A stretch of DNA of 64,000 bases from Pseudorasbora parva. Lineage: Eukaryota > Chordata > Actinopteri > Cypriniformes > Gobionidae. The notes below the pieces were generated by a model. The model did no database searches. It was not told the origin of the DNA and saw only the letters and a program-made list of their open reading frames with translations. The stretch covers positions 26,910,926 through 26,974,925 of the forward strand of contig NC_090185.1 of assembly GCF_024679245.1 (NCBI RefSeq). The letters are read 5' to 3'. The position numbers were made by a program, and so were the translations under genes. This document shows positions 11,823 to 24,386 of this stretch, piece after piece (the stretch's first letter is position 1; each line of letters starts with the position of its first letter).

Positions 11823-12180
11823 ATAGATATTATGTCCCTCCTGCCACAATCCTGAACTACCCCTCTGAATGGCTGGCACACTCTCAGCTCCTCAGCATAA
11901 ACCTAATGAGTGGATGCATGCTGCCATCTTATATACCTGTTTGTATGGGGGAGTAGCTTGGCATGCAAACTCCGATCAGCAATTGCATTGGCTGTTTGTT
12001 TTTTTACCTCAGTGGTGATTGGGGTTCTCAAATGAGACCCCATTTGTCAGTCGATATAACGTTCCCTCCATCAGGGATAGGCCGTTACGAGGGTTTCTTG
12101 TTGTTTTTAACATTTTAATTGTAAATCTTTTCCACCGTGGGCCTGCTGGTTTAGAAAAATATTGCCCTAGTGTGACCTTA
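11823..12180. repeat. Intergenic repeat-like block
   Basis: Contains the motif CGTTCCCTCCATCAGGGA (about 12060-12077), familiar from high-copy cyprinid repeats. Ends not found. Beyond about 12180 the sequence aligns with the 3' flank of copy 3 (from about 28374), so this block lies just outside the duplicated unit. Confidence 0.4.
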
Positions 12181-12486
12181 AGATCCCAATTAAATCATGA
12201 CTTTCTTTGTCAGACTTTAATTACATTCAGTTGGAGTTTCTCAATCATAAACTTGTATTTGCAATTTGTTGAATATCACATGAAAGCAGGATGAAGGTGA
12301 ACAGGATCAAAAAAGACCGGAATTTGAACTTGGTCCCCAATTCAAAGTGAATAATATTTACCTTTCATAAATGGTTAATTATGAGTATTTTTGCATTATA
12401 TAAAGTTACTGTGAAGTGTACAAAACATTTACTGAGTGTTACTGTAAAATGAAAGCAGTTCACACAATTCTGACACTTGCAGAGTA

Positions 12487-12492
12487 TTTATT
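12487..12492 (-). terminator. Poly(A) signal of vitellogenin copy 2
   Basis: AATAAA on the minus strand, about 130 bases after the stop codon. The same position is kept in copies 3 and 4 within a well-conserved stretch. Confidence 0.75.
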
Positions 12493-12621
12493 AGTATTAG
12501 AATCCATTACATTATATACTGTACATCACAACATTGTTAATGTATTTAATTAAGCTGTCAAAGACAAATACATTTTACATAATGATGGCTCACATTTTAT
12601 TCTGAAATTGTAATTTATTTC

Positions 12622-13993
12622 CTATTCTTCCATGATCTGTTTCTGGATCCAGGAGAGAATGTCCTCATCGATTTGAACAGAAAGAGTTCCGTCTGGATTG
12701 ATGGGAACAGCGACAGGAAGATGAATATCCATCCTAGACAGTGTCATCTAGAGAAGCAGGAACAAAAATAATTATTTGTATTTCCTTATTATATCTCTGT
12801 GATTGAAAATTAAAAGGAAAATTATTTCACCTCTGGAATCCTAGCAATGATATTCAAGGATCTCTGATTTGGCAAGGCCGCAGTCAGATCAATCTCTTTT
12901 TCACTGTTTGTTGCTTTTTCAAGTCTAAAGCCAGCCCGGAGAGCTGCTATAGAGATGTGCTTAGACAACCTAATTGTGAAGGGATGCACAAAGAAGAGCA
13001 GTTTAAACAAGTGACATTTTCTACTCTATGCATTTGTCATTCAGTGTTGCTGAAAATTACTTTTTGGCGTATGTGGTGACAATAACTGGCAGCCTCTCCC
13101 ATTCCAACTCTAGACGTGCAGCAGGGAATTCGCCCAGGACACCGGCTTCGGCTTTAGCAATGATTGCATACTCTTGGCATTCTTCACCCCAAGCAACCTT
13201 GGCCTGAAAAAGGACATTTGTGTCCAAAGGATGGTATTGATGTCAGTCATTTCACTGAGAAATTAATTTTGGTAATTTTTAGAAAATGTTTACAAACAAA
13301 AAATTCAGACAAGTTTCAGTCTTACAGTGACTTTGTGCTTGCTCAGCAGGGCACCGTCAGCACAGATCTTCATGTTGTCATTTTCAGCGATGGAGGAAAT
13401 GATGATCTGCACTCTTGAGGTTGGCTTGTCAAAGTAAGCAGCAAGTTGGTAGCCCAGCAGCTTCTGGTCAACTCTCACAGCACGGGCAATGACAGCAAAA
13501 ACAGGTGGACTCTCATTTCCGAGGAACCTGGCCTGAAACCATAATCAATTCAAACAAATATTAGCACCAAATTTCACCTTTTGATTTTATGTTATTATGA
13601 ACAAACAAATGACACTAATTGATTCACCTGTTTCTGGATAGCCTCAAAGCTAGAGGCAGTGCTTCCACTGCTTTTTGCCTTTGAGGTGCCATGGGGTGCC
13701 AAATACTGCAAGCAAAAAGAAGCATAGGCATGTTAATTGATGATCTACAGAAAAAAAAAGATTTTTAATAGATATCCTTTAGAATAGTTACCCGATCTTT
13801 GTGGAACTTCCTGAAAGGCTCCATGACAGTGGCAGTCTGAAAATACATATAAAATGATTACGTATAAATTAATATTTATGACAAATATTGGCTACCTTTC
13901 CAATATGGTACAGTCAACATATCCTCACCTTAGTCATGCGAGAGCCCGACATGGAAGAGCTTGAACTACTGCTGCTGATGATGCGACTGCTGC

Positions 13994-14026
<33 letters not shown>

Positions 14027-17000
14027 TGCTTTTAGGTGAGATGTGCCTATTTTTATCTTCAGTCTCCAGGATTTCCCTCAGTTTCAACAGGAAGGCCTTT
14101 CCTTCTGTAGTCTCCTCATCAATGAGCCTGATTTGCTTAAGGAGCCTCTCAGCAGCTCTAGGACCAACTTGGACTTCAAGCTCCAGTCTTTCAACTGCAG
14201 GACCTTCAGCTACAGGCAAAAGGACAATTATTGATTTGTCTGAAAATATTTGAGTTTAATCAATGTATTCTTCTCTGAAATAATACCTCTTGTCAGTGCT
14301 GCACGGGCTGAGTGCTGTCCAATAATGTAGTAGAGAGGAGTATTTCTGATAAAAGCAGCATTGTGAGATTGCACCTCAATGCACCCCTTGATTTCAATGT
14401 ATGGGACCGCAAGACAGAGAGTCTTCTTAAATGGAGCAGAAGATCTCGCAGGAGTCTCATCAGGTATTTCTGAGGACTGAAAAGAATAATTGTGTATTAT
14501 ATAAATACTTGCCATTTTAAAACTTGAATCAAATGAATTCTTAGCATACTAAAATATATCCATCATGTGTGTTCAAAATGTACCGAATAATCATCACTCT
14601 GGGCATTTTGCAATGCCATCTCGGGTACTACGGGCACAATCCTCTCAGCGGTGGGCTCTTCAATGTTTCTGACCACAGCAACAGTCTCAAAGCTGTAGGA
14701 ACAAGAAAAAGGTAGGTCATATTTTACTTTCAAAAATCTTTTGAATTTATGAATTTATTTATCGTTTGCTTCACTGTCATGACTAACGTTGCCTTCACAT
14801 ACTATCGAAAATTCTGTACTTCCCATACACCTGAGGGTGTTCATGTCCGATTTTCTTTTTTTAACTAGGAAACTAGTATTTACAATAATTCTGAGAGCAT
14901 GTGAAGTTAGCATAATACTACATTACCTCACAGCAGCAATGTGTTCAGGAAGCTCAACAGGCAGAGCCTCCACCTTGTAGTTGCCCTTGAGAATGTCAGC
15001 TCTTGCAGCAACTTTTCCAGGGGCAATAGTACGGATTTTCCCTCTTGCCATAACAGCAGCTTGGATAAAGGCAGTGTTCACTCCCATCACAGCAAACGTC
15101 TGGAGAGCAACACTGAAATAAAAATAAAAGAGATTGTTTGTAAAACTGTGTTGTGTATTTTATATCTCATCTTTATGAATGTAGCTGCAAAAGCGTACCT
15201 TGGTCTAGCTTCAGCTTGGAGTTGAACATCAGTTTTCTTGAGCTGCTCAAGAGTCATAGTCTCAATTGCCTCTGGGAGAGGAGGTGTAATGGTGACCTGA
15301 ACTAGAATGATGAACAGAACAACATTAAACTTTGAAGTGGCACCCTAATATCCAATAAAAGGATGAACAATTCTAAGAAAAAAACATACCATTGAGAGTT
15401 GCAGCAGCGACAGCAGCAGTGTACAAACTGAGCTCCATGGGCAGACCAATTGCTGTTGGCAAGATACGACGCACTTCAGACGCAAGCAGGGGTTTGGCAT
15501 ACTGAATGGCAATGCCTTCCTGCAAAGCTTTAAGGGCAGCTTTCAACAGTTCACGTGGTTTGGGTCCATTTACAATCTGAGAATAGTGTTTATGAGAAAC
15601 TTAATTCTAATTCTAAAAAAATATTTGTGAGACAGATCAAAAAAAAGAAAAAAGGAAATATGGTAATGAAAGAGGAGACATAAACTACAACACAATACCG
15701 GTATTGCTTCTTCAATGATGGTCTTGTCGATGTTGAAATAAGCCACTTCTTGTCCAAGTAATTTAACATAGGCTGAACCCAATGGCTGATTGGTTGGCAA
15801 GTCCTTCCAGTTTGCGAGCTTGAGTTAAAACAGATAAATTATATACATTTTGTCTATGTGTTAAATTACAAAATACACTGGGCATGAAAACTTACTGCTC
15901 TCAGTGTGCGCTTGATCTTTGTGATACGGTCAACACTTTGATCTGCAGCAGGAGATTGCAGAAGAGCCTCCTGGATTCCGTCAGTTCTCACACCGATCTG
16001 TTTAAAAAGATAATTTGAGTGAAGACTGAAAATATTTTAAAAACAATAAATCTGTTTAAAATTAAGAGTCTTTATTGGCCCACCTCAAGAACATCAGCAG
16101 CAGCTCCAGCCAGGTAAGCACGTGCTTTAGCTACAACAGCTCTGGGCAGAATGGTGGCGGCATCATTGATCATGTAGGCACTACCAGCAGCTCCAATCAT
16201 AAGAGGAGCTGGACAGGGACAGAGGTAAGAATACAATTAATGCAATGTTCTCTGGGAATTTATTTTTGTTATACACATTTTAAGAAACATCCAAGACACC
16301 TGTTTGTTTCAAAATCTCTTTTGTAAAAATTGCAAGACTCACTATGATAGATGTCGAGCTGAATGGCTCTGCTGAAACGGAGGCTAAGCCTGTCCAGCTT
16401 GCGGTTCATGAGCTTGATGGCAACATTAGCTGCACCCGCACTGAAATGGACAATCATCATTACTTCTGACTTGTTCTCATTTGATGAGATAAGTAAAAAA
16501 AAATATATATATATATAAAAAAAAAAAAATATATGAGAAAAATATTTTTTCTTACACAGATGCCATATCAGGTGCAGTGATTCTGGTCAAGGACTTGATG
16601 TGGGAATAGGCAAAGCTTGCGACATGCATGTTAGTCTCTGTCTTAAAAGCACCAGCAAGACTGGAGACGAGAGCCACTGAAGGCTTGGATTCAAACAGCA
16701 CAATACAAGCAACCATACGCACTTCAGGGTGAAGAGCCCTGTCCAATACAAGCTGCAGGGCCAGTGGCTGAACCTGAGGTAGGAAATAAGGTTTGTAAAA
16801 TAAGAATATGTGCATGTTTTTTTTCCCTTAACTATTATCATTATTATTATTTTTGTATATATTCCTACAATGTCTGACATTTACCAGTTTGGGCTCTTTC
16901 TTAGCAATATTCCTCAGGGCCAAGATTGCATCAACCTGGACTCTAAGAGGCAGAGAAGTAGCTGCAGTTCTCAGTCCTGGCAGGAGTTTCATGATGGGTT

Positions 17001-19421
17001 TAAGACTAGCAGGGTGACCAGCATTGCCCAGAACTTTCAGAGCCAAAGTGATTTCAGGAATGTCATTCTTGGAAATGGCTTCTGCAGCAATGTCATGGAT
17101 GGGCTGAGGAGTTTGAGGCAAATGCAGTTAGAAAAATATTAAAGATTAAGTTCCTAAAATAAATTTTGAAGGGATTGAGGTTGTTACCCTGAGGAGCTCA
17201 GCAGGGCAATTGGGAACCTCAACACAGTGTTTGGCAATCATGGAACCATATCCAAGCATGATGACTTCACGCAGAGCTGGGATTGTGGCAATTTTCTCGT
17301 GCATAGCCAAACTCTGTTGAGATATTTTTTATAATACAAATTAAATTATACATTTTAATTTACGTAAGATTCTAAGTATAGTAAGATGTACCCACAGCTG
17401 TCAGCTGGATGGTGTCCAAATCAGCAGTGACCATTTGCAGAGCAACCACGAGAGCCTGAATGAACTCTGGAATGGTAAGTTCACCAGCCAGGAACTTCTC
17501 CTTGATGAATTTTACAATGATTGATTTGCCAACAGCAGGAAGAGCATCCAGAAGCCAGCGCCTGACAGATTAATTGTTTAAAATATATTAATAATAAAAA
17601 AATGGCTCTTTTGTTATATTCCGATTAGCTTATTGCACACAAATGAATTGTACCTGTAAACTGGTTTGTCCTTAAACTGAGTCCAGATAGCCTCAATATT
17701 CTCAACGGTGGCAACACGCAGAAGCTGAATGAGCTCAACAAACTTAAGTGGAGCATCTTCATGGACCATGGCCACATTGTTTTCAACCAAGTGCTGTAGG
17801 ACCTCGATAATCTAGAAAGAGTAAAGGCAATGCTCCGTTAACATCTTCATTACAAAACAAGGGTTTTGACTTGGAGATTTTAAAGATTTTTGGTAATGAA
17901 TTATACCTGGGCTTGAGCATCACTGATCTTCAAGAGTTGAATGGGGCTCTGCAGAATCTCAGTTGCAAACTCATACTGCAGGGATCCACGGGCCAAGTAA
18001 TCAGCTTTGATTGGAACAATAGGGGTCTTCTCAATCTCAACAAAAGCCAAGGATTGTCTGAAATAAATAATTATTTCTGAAGATTCAACTTAATTTTTAA
18101 TGAAAAATCTTAAGAATATTATTTCATAATTCTAAGAGATATCTTATTGAGTATCAATCATACTTTGCTTCCATCTGGGCAGCCCCATGGATCTCATTGA
18201 AGGGTGAAAACTGATGTACTTCCTCAACTGTTGCTTCAGCGATCAATACACCGGCATCAGCTGGTTTCATGATGTAGTTGTAAGCTGCAGTTTCAATCAG
18301 ACTCTTGTCCGTCTGTTGAGATAAAGGTATATGACCATTTGACTATTGGCATTGGCATTATATTGAAAATATAAAAAAATTCTCAGTCTTCTTCATCACC
18401 TCTGTGCATTCAGCACACTTCTCAGTGTATGCCAAGCCGATGTCCTTTATGATTCTCTCATGGCAGTGGCTCAGATCCTTAGACTTGGTGACAATAATGT
18501 GATTTTCCTTTGGATCCTCACTGATGACATAGTGGGTCCTGCACACTCCCTGAACTCCAGCCTTGAAGGAAAAGGTATTCATTTGTAAAAAATTCAAAAC
18601 AAAATTATTGCAATATTCAAAATAGGTCACAGACATACTAGGATCCATTTTTTACCTCTTGCAGTTCATAGATGTTCTGGGTCTTCTTGAGGTTGAGCTG
18701 AAGGATGTTGAGGATTCCTCTGTGCAGGTTCAGTACAGTAGGGGAGACTCCTGCAGGGGCGAATACCTTTCCAACCACACCATTAGCATACTCAAACTTG
18801 ATGGGAATCTGAAGCTGAGCAGCCAGAGCTGAGGTGAGTTTAGTAGCAGGAACAAATGGATCCGTGGGCCAAATGCCAGCATACTCGTGGAGTAGAGGAT
18901 CCATGAGCTGTAAGGGAACATTTGAACTTTAAGGACATTGTTGCTTTCAAAAGCCTGTGCTTGCTTACACATTTTCTCTCTCTCAGTGTTGAACATCTAC
19001 AATGTTTACAGTTCATAATGGTCATTACCTTCATCAGAAAGGTGTTTTCTGTCACGGCACTGAGGTGAACCTTGCTGCTGACTTTTATACCTGCTCTAGC
19101 TAGACCTTCTTGTGGAAGACCACCCAACAGCAGAGCCTCATACTTGTACACATAGGTCTTATCAAGGGCAAACTCAGGAACTGAAAGTGTACAGTATTTG
19201 TATTTGAGTCAGTTGTTAGAGTGATTAATTTACAGCAGTGATGCAATCTAAACTACCATTTAAAATTCATTTTCAAAATCATATTACTTACCAAGGTTGA
19301 TCTGTTGACTCGCTGAAAGAAACAGAGAAAGAAATAGAATAAATATTCTCTGAATTATTTTGTTTTTGCTCCCAGTTGCAATAGGTTCTAATTTTCTAAA
19401 GAAGGTTTTCGAAATAGGTAA

Positions 19422-19513
<92 letters not shown>

Positions 19514-19569
19514 ATATATTTTGACTTACCCACAAGGGCTACTGTCAGGGCAAGCACAACAGCTCTCAT
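12622..19569 (-). CDS. vtg: Vitellogenin type I, copy 2 (complete)
   Basis: Estrogen-regulated liver yolk precursor. Exons 1-28 in transcript order: 19530-19569, 19292-19312, 19029-19180, 18656-18907, 18400-18561, 18164-18312, 17907-18057, 17654-17811, 17396-17561, 17188-17313, 16885-17103, 16556-16773, 16343-16440, 16084-16208, 15896-15997, 15699-15818, 15390-15576, 15199-15301, 14927-15112, 14584-14692, 14287-14476, 13929-14209, 13792-13836, 13628-13705, 13326-13532, 13061-13203, 12831-12969, 12622-12747. They sum to 4053 bases, 1350 residues plus TAG. Signal peptide about 1-15. Lipovitellin I follows, with a receptor-binding-like segment IVTKSKDL at 178-185. Phosvitin is only residues 1072-1101 (serine runs of 5, 9 and 8). 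Lipovitellin II runs from about 1106 to the end, IQKQIMEE. No von Willebrand D, beta-component or C-terminal peptide, as in cyprinid type-I forms. All splice sites are GT-AG. Function is from family knowledge. Confidence 0.96.
19430..19510. repeat. (GA)n microsatellite in intron 1 of copy 2
   Basis: About 36 GA units, read as (CT)n in the transcript, 20 bases downstream of the exon-1 donor. Copies 1, 3 and 4 lack the expansion, so it is a copy-specific marker. Confidence 0.97.
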
Positions 19570-20020
19570 TGCTGATGGTTTGTGAAGAGCTCCTCAGAGA
19601 AACAGACCCTTTATAGTAGTTTTTTTGCTGATCAAGTATTAATTTTAAAATAATTATTAACTTTTAATGTGTATCAAAATGTGCAAGACTTCTGTCAACT
19701 TATTTGAAAATATCAGTAGAGGTTAGGTTACCCTGGCCTGTCATCATGTCATTCTTCAGACCAATGTCCACAGCGAAATCATTCAGATCATTTGTCTTTT
19801 ATATTCAAAAAAAGCTAATATTATATCATATCTAAAAAAAAAAGAAATAATGCTTAAGCACCAACATTTGAGTTTTGATGTATTGATAGCTAAAGTAGGT
19901 ATATATTCAGTAAACATTCAATATTATTATACATTTCTATACAAATAATAATTTTTGTTAACAGCCTTGACTTGAAGGCAAATTTTAGCTATCAGTTTTG
20001 GGTTAGGTTACCCTGGCCCT
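19570..20020 (-). promoter_or_regulatory. Promoter of vitellogenin copy 2
   Basis: TATAAA at 19615-19610, HNF1-like site at 19650-19661 (less perfect than in copy 1), and the two inverted-repeat boxes at 19720-19734 and 20000-20014, 280 bases apart. The arrangement is the same as in copy 1. Confidence 0.7.
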
Positions 20021-20876
20021 AAGTCTTAAACTTGTTAAAGTCCATATTAGTTTATTCATTTTATCGAAAGACTGATGAAATAACATTGGATGAACTTTGG
20101 AACAAGACGTGAAGTGATCTGTTAATGCAAGTAATTTTAGTTAAACTCATGAAGAAAAAGTGAAAACCAACAAAGGGAAACCAACTGTAGTACAGAAATT
20201 TCACCCAAAAGGTCTCCCACTTACTGTGCTTTTTTTCTTCTAACTTTGAAATGAACCACTGAATATTTTCTTTCAACTTCTGTTTTCTCTAATCAGTTAA
20301 GAGTTAAATAGATTTGAGCTTTGGATGATTTTCAAAGTTCCTTTGAAAAATAAAAAATAAAGATTTCTTTAAGTTATAAAATATATAATTATAATAAAAA
20401 AACGTATAGGCTCATTAATAAAAAAATACGAGGCATATTTGTTAAATTAAATCTATGAAGGGAAGAGTTAAAATGGGCTTCTCATGTAGCTTCTCATTAA
20501 AAAAGACCCACCTATGTCCTTTTTTATTCCAAATACAGATTACATAATTTTGAGATTGTAACAGATACGGATATTGGCTCCACTGCACACCCATAATTAC
20601 AGCATTTGGCTTTGTCTCATTACAATTAAACAATTTAAACAGGTAAAAACACTTCAGAAAAAATGCTCTAGCATAGGCTTAATCTGTTTCATGTTGTTTT
20701 TGCTATTACAGGCTTCTGATTAAATTAATTAACCTACATATTATAGCCAATAAACACCTGACTTTATAGTGGCTTATCAAAATGAAACAGAACTACCCAG
20801 CCAAATTAAGTCCAATGTTATTTACAAACTATTGTTATTAAATGGCTCCTTTTGCAGTTGCTCTCAGTCTTTTTTA
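20021..20876 (-). other. Duplicated 5' flank of copy 2
   Basis: Non-coding sequence homologous to 4721-5674 before copy 1. Relative to copy 1 it lacks a piece around 20180, where the text jumps between blocks that are separated in copy 1 by about 0.18 kb (4876-5055). No gene is seen. Confidence 0.7.
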
Positions 20877-21411
20877 TTTGAGGCCCTACTTTGCCAAGGG
20901 CATTTTCACACATGGCTTGTTTGGAATGTTTGTTTTTCGAACCTGGGGCCTGTGCCATCGTGGTAGTTTAACAAACTCAGGGTTACAGGATTAGTTTTGA
21001 GTTGACAAAACTAAACCAATCTATTGAGGCTTTGTTGGTCGCATGAAGCTGATCATCAGCCTTCTCTGTCAACTCAGGCCTTGATCCTGAGTTTAAGATT
21101 TTAGCTGTGACATCAGTAGTGAACAGCCAATCGTATGCTCTAGATCAGTGGAACTGAGTTCCATTTCTTGCAAGAGAAGCAGTGAGATTAATTTCTCTCT
21201 TCTGCAGAATAGATTGAAAACTAATTTAAAAGATTTTAAACATATTTAAACAGCAAGAAGAAAAAAGCTGTATATGAAATAGGCAAATGTCAAAGCAAGT
21301 AAATGTTATTATGTTAGATTAGTTGATATAGATACAGAGAGAATTTATCTTAAGCCCACATGTAGTAATTTTTATAGCTTTTTTATTTATTTTAAAGCTT
21401 ATTTGTATGAC
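20877..21411. repeat. Intergenic repeat-like block
   Basis: Includes GGGGCCTGTGCCAT and AACAAACTCAGGGTT near 20945-20985, which look like the start of a common teleost non-autonomous DNA transposon. Ends were not resolved and no coding capacity is seen. Confidence 0.35.
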
Positions 21412-22742
21412 CTTTAAAAGCTTATTTGTATGACCGGGACCTCAGACCCCCCTGATGGTTTATATAGGCGACCACCGATGTGTTGTCTGATCTGACCAGT
21501 ACATGGTGGCCCCTGAGGTCGGGCAGAAATTGTTTCAATGCCAGAAACACAGCCAGCATCTCTAGCCGATTTATGTGCCATAGCCGCTGATGATCCTGCC
21601 CTCCATCCCATGAGGGAAGCATCTGTCGTTAGCGTGACGCGACGAACATGAGCCCCCAACACAGGTCCCTGGGCCAGAAACCCAGGACCTTTCTTTAGTA
21701 GACGCAAATTTAATATCGGGCGCAACCCCCCCATCCTTCTTTTGCACAATGAAATAACGGCTGTAAAACCCTGACTCCCTGCCGGGAGGAGGAACCCTTT
21801 CTATAGCCCCCTTTCACAGGAGTGTCTCTACCTCTTGTGCCATAACCAGAGCCTGCACCGGGCCCACCTCTGTGGGTAGGACACCACTAAAAGGAGGTGA
21901 ATGCCTTCTAAACTTAATCGCGTACCCCCTTTCTACTATCTGCTTGACCCAACGAGATATATTTGTAAGACGTTTTCACTCGTCTAGAAAATCTACTAAG
22001 GGAACCTCTCGAGGCTGGCCTCTGGTGCACTTTGAGCAACAAGTGCAGTGCCTTGAAACGGCGAACCGGCAGGGAACACCTGACTTGACTGCTCGGAAGC
22101 CCCCCGAAGAGGGAGCGGACCACCCTCGGGTGGCCGATGAAGGCGAGAGATGGCTTGCAAGCGTCTCTTCGACCTTCGACATCGCCCCATATCCATACTG
22201 TTTTAGCCCTACGATGTTACTGTATGTGGATGTTTGAGGGCTAAAAACTCTATGAAGCCGGCTTCCTCCACGACCTAGACACCTCGGTGTGCAGGTGGGG
22301 GAAGAACGGCAGGCATCGACGTTGAGGCTCCGCTTCACGAGAGGGCAGGAATCTAATTTACTTTTCTGTTTTCGATGGAATTCTGATCTTTCTGCCGGCC
22401 AGTCGATGTTTAATCTGGCCACAGCTCTCGTGATAACCTCAATAAGCTCCTCACTAGTGGGTGACTAAAGTGGCGAGTCTTCAGTCGCGATGCTCTCAAC
22501 GTCCACCTCCTCGGAGCTGGATAGTTGGAGCACCGGTGCCCCGCCTGGGGAGGAAGAAACCGCAGGGCGGGCTTCCAAACCCCAAGACGAGGCACTGGAC
22601 GGTGCAGGTGAGGGCTGAGATAAGGCTGGGCCCTGCATGCTTCTGAATCTGAAATGCAAGATTTTGCTCTCATTAGTGACAAAAGCAAACTCGCGTCTGT
22701 TGAACCCAATTTTGTTGCTCTTTCAAGATCAAGAAAATGCAA
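21412..22742 (-). mobile_element. DIRS-like retrotransposon fragment
   Basis: Minus-strand frames give a gag-like region (22742 to about 21950; SSEEVDVESIA, then ARLNIDWPAERSEF), then an RT start (KKDGGLRPILNLRLL region near 21730), then RNase H blocks TLTTDASLMGW, INRLEMLAVFLALK and VRSDNTSVVAYINHQGG (about 21650-21420). These are typical of the DIRS1-type elements of cyprinids. Most of RT is deleted, the frames are broken, and the tyrosine recombinase is not in this window. Confidence 0.75.
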
Positions 22743-22885
22743 TTTTAGTCAATGCGCATATATTTTGTTAACATTTCAATCAATGTACCAAAGTTAAAAC
22801 AGTTATAAACAAAATAAGTTTAAGAGCTCTGCATTACAGTTACAGTGCTGTACTACAAATATGTTGATCATTGACATGTGTTAGC
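22743..22885. other. Spacer before hAT element
   Basis: AT-rich. Its last 8 bases, GTGTTAGC at 22878-22885, are the left target duplication of the hAT element. Confidence 0.6.
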
Positions 22886-24386
22886 CAGTGCTTTACGTGG
22901 CCCAAAAGAAGTGCCGGTACTCTATTATTATTTTTTATTTTTTTACTGACTCCTCTCCTCATATAATATGAGTTCATGTTTCGTGTGTAAAAAAACACAG
23001 TATTTTTCACACAATTTACTTATCTGCACAGCGCTGTTTCCTCTGTCCTAAAAATGGCCTGATGATTTCCTTGTTCTATGAAGTCCCTCCTTCAGAAACA
23101 CGTAACGAGTTCTGATTGGGCCAGCGCTCCCCGTGTTGTGATTGGACAGCAGCTTAGCGCACTTTGTCCATAAAGGTCCAGCCTCTTACCATAACGGGGA
23201 GATGCAAGCGCTGAATGCGCGCTCTTCTCCACTTGAGAGAGCAAAAAGACCACTCCCCCTATTTTGCGTGTTCTTGTGGGCGGAGGGTTAGTCAACAAAC
23301 GGTTCTAGTGGCGTTATTACATCCCTGCACTTCCTGCTGTAGTCCAAACCGGCCATTCACTGTAGGCTTTGAAAGGGAACTTTTGTTAAATAAAATCTCA
23401 TTTGGCATTGAACTTTGAGCTTTATAATTTTACAGGTATTATGCTCTAACAGCAACATTACACACTAACTAAAGTTTGAAAGATGGAATCGCGAAGAATG
23501 GGACCTTTAATACTAAAGTATTAAATATATCTCAATATACTTCTATATTCTCGTTCTTAATACAATTTTCTTTCATAACCTTAATTTTAATGGCCCTATG
23601 GTTCAGTCCAGTAGGCATAATGTGACTCCATGCTCAAATTACTGAATATTTATTTTCTACACTAAAGGGATAGTAAATATCAACCTCTAGTCACAATTAT
23701 AAAATGTAAAAGTTTTTTTTTCTTTCTCAGGAAGAGACATAGATGGCATACAATTTCAGCCAATAAAACAATGGGACTTGTTGAACTAAATGTTGTTGCA
23801 ACCATAGCCTATATGAATAAATGAAAATGCATATTTTTGTATTAAAGAGAACTTAGAGGATTGCTTTTGCTGCTTGAGACTGTATTAGTTATTTTGTGTT
23901 TGAATAGCCTAATAAGTTTATGAATACGACAAGTTCCTTAAATATTTAAAATACTGCATTAATGTCACAGGTCGGTGTGGACCACCACTATCGTGATTCT
24001 CACTCCTCCCTCAGTTTCCGCAGGTCCCTCCCTCAGGTCCCAAAAACACCCCAATGACCAAACAGACGGGAGCAGGTAAGTTAAAACAATATTTATTTAT
24101 TTAAAAGGGTATGGGAAGGGGGGGAAGAGATACTTTAAAAAAGGGCCTAGCTCTCTGGGACTCGAGAACTTAAAATCCGAGTAACTTCTGACCCTCTCAC
24201 GGGGATGTACAAGTATGTCTTCCCAACTTCCTCTCTTCATCCACACGTGAAGTGCAAGTGAGTATTCTCAGCTTTCGCCCCTGGTTTCTTCCAGATGGAC
24301 TTCCGGCGGACATTCCAACCTCCCTCCTTGGACGGAAGATCAAATGTGAGTAAGTACCTTACTGGTGGCCTTGGGCGTGTAAGGTA

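Noticed and set aside
13888..14253. Plus-strand ORF with a run of leucines resembling a membrane segment (also at 30156-30452 and 55527-55823)
   Set aside because: It is the antisense of the polyserine exon 22 of vitellogenin; the leucines come from CTG repeats.
15199..15296. Apparent one-base phase error between exons 17 and 18
   Set aside because: Solved by taking the acceptor CTAG five bases upstream of the TTCAG acceptor; true in all copies.
17392..17561. Apparent frameshift between exons 9 and 10 of the vitellogenins
   Set aside because: It vanishes if the upstream GTGGGT donor is used instead of the neighbouring GTACAT; phases then close over the entire gene in every copy.
19284..19535. 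Minus-strand ORF with long SLSLSL run
   Set aside because: Created by reading through the (GA)n microsatellite in intron 1 of copy 2.
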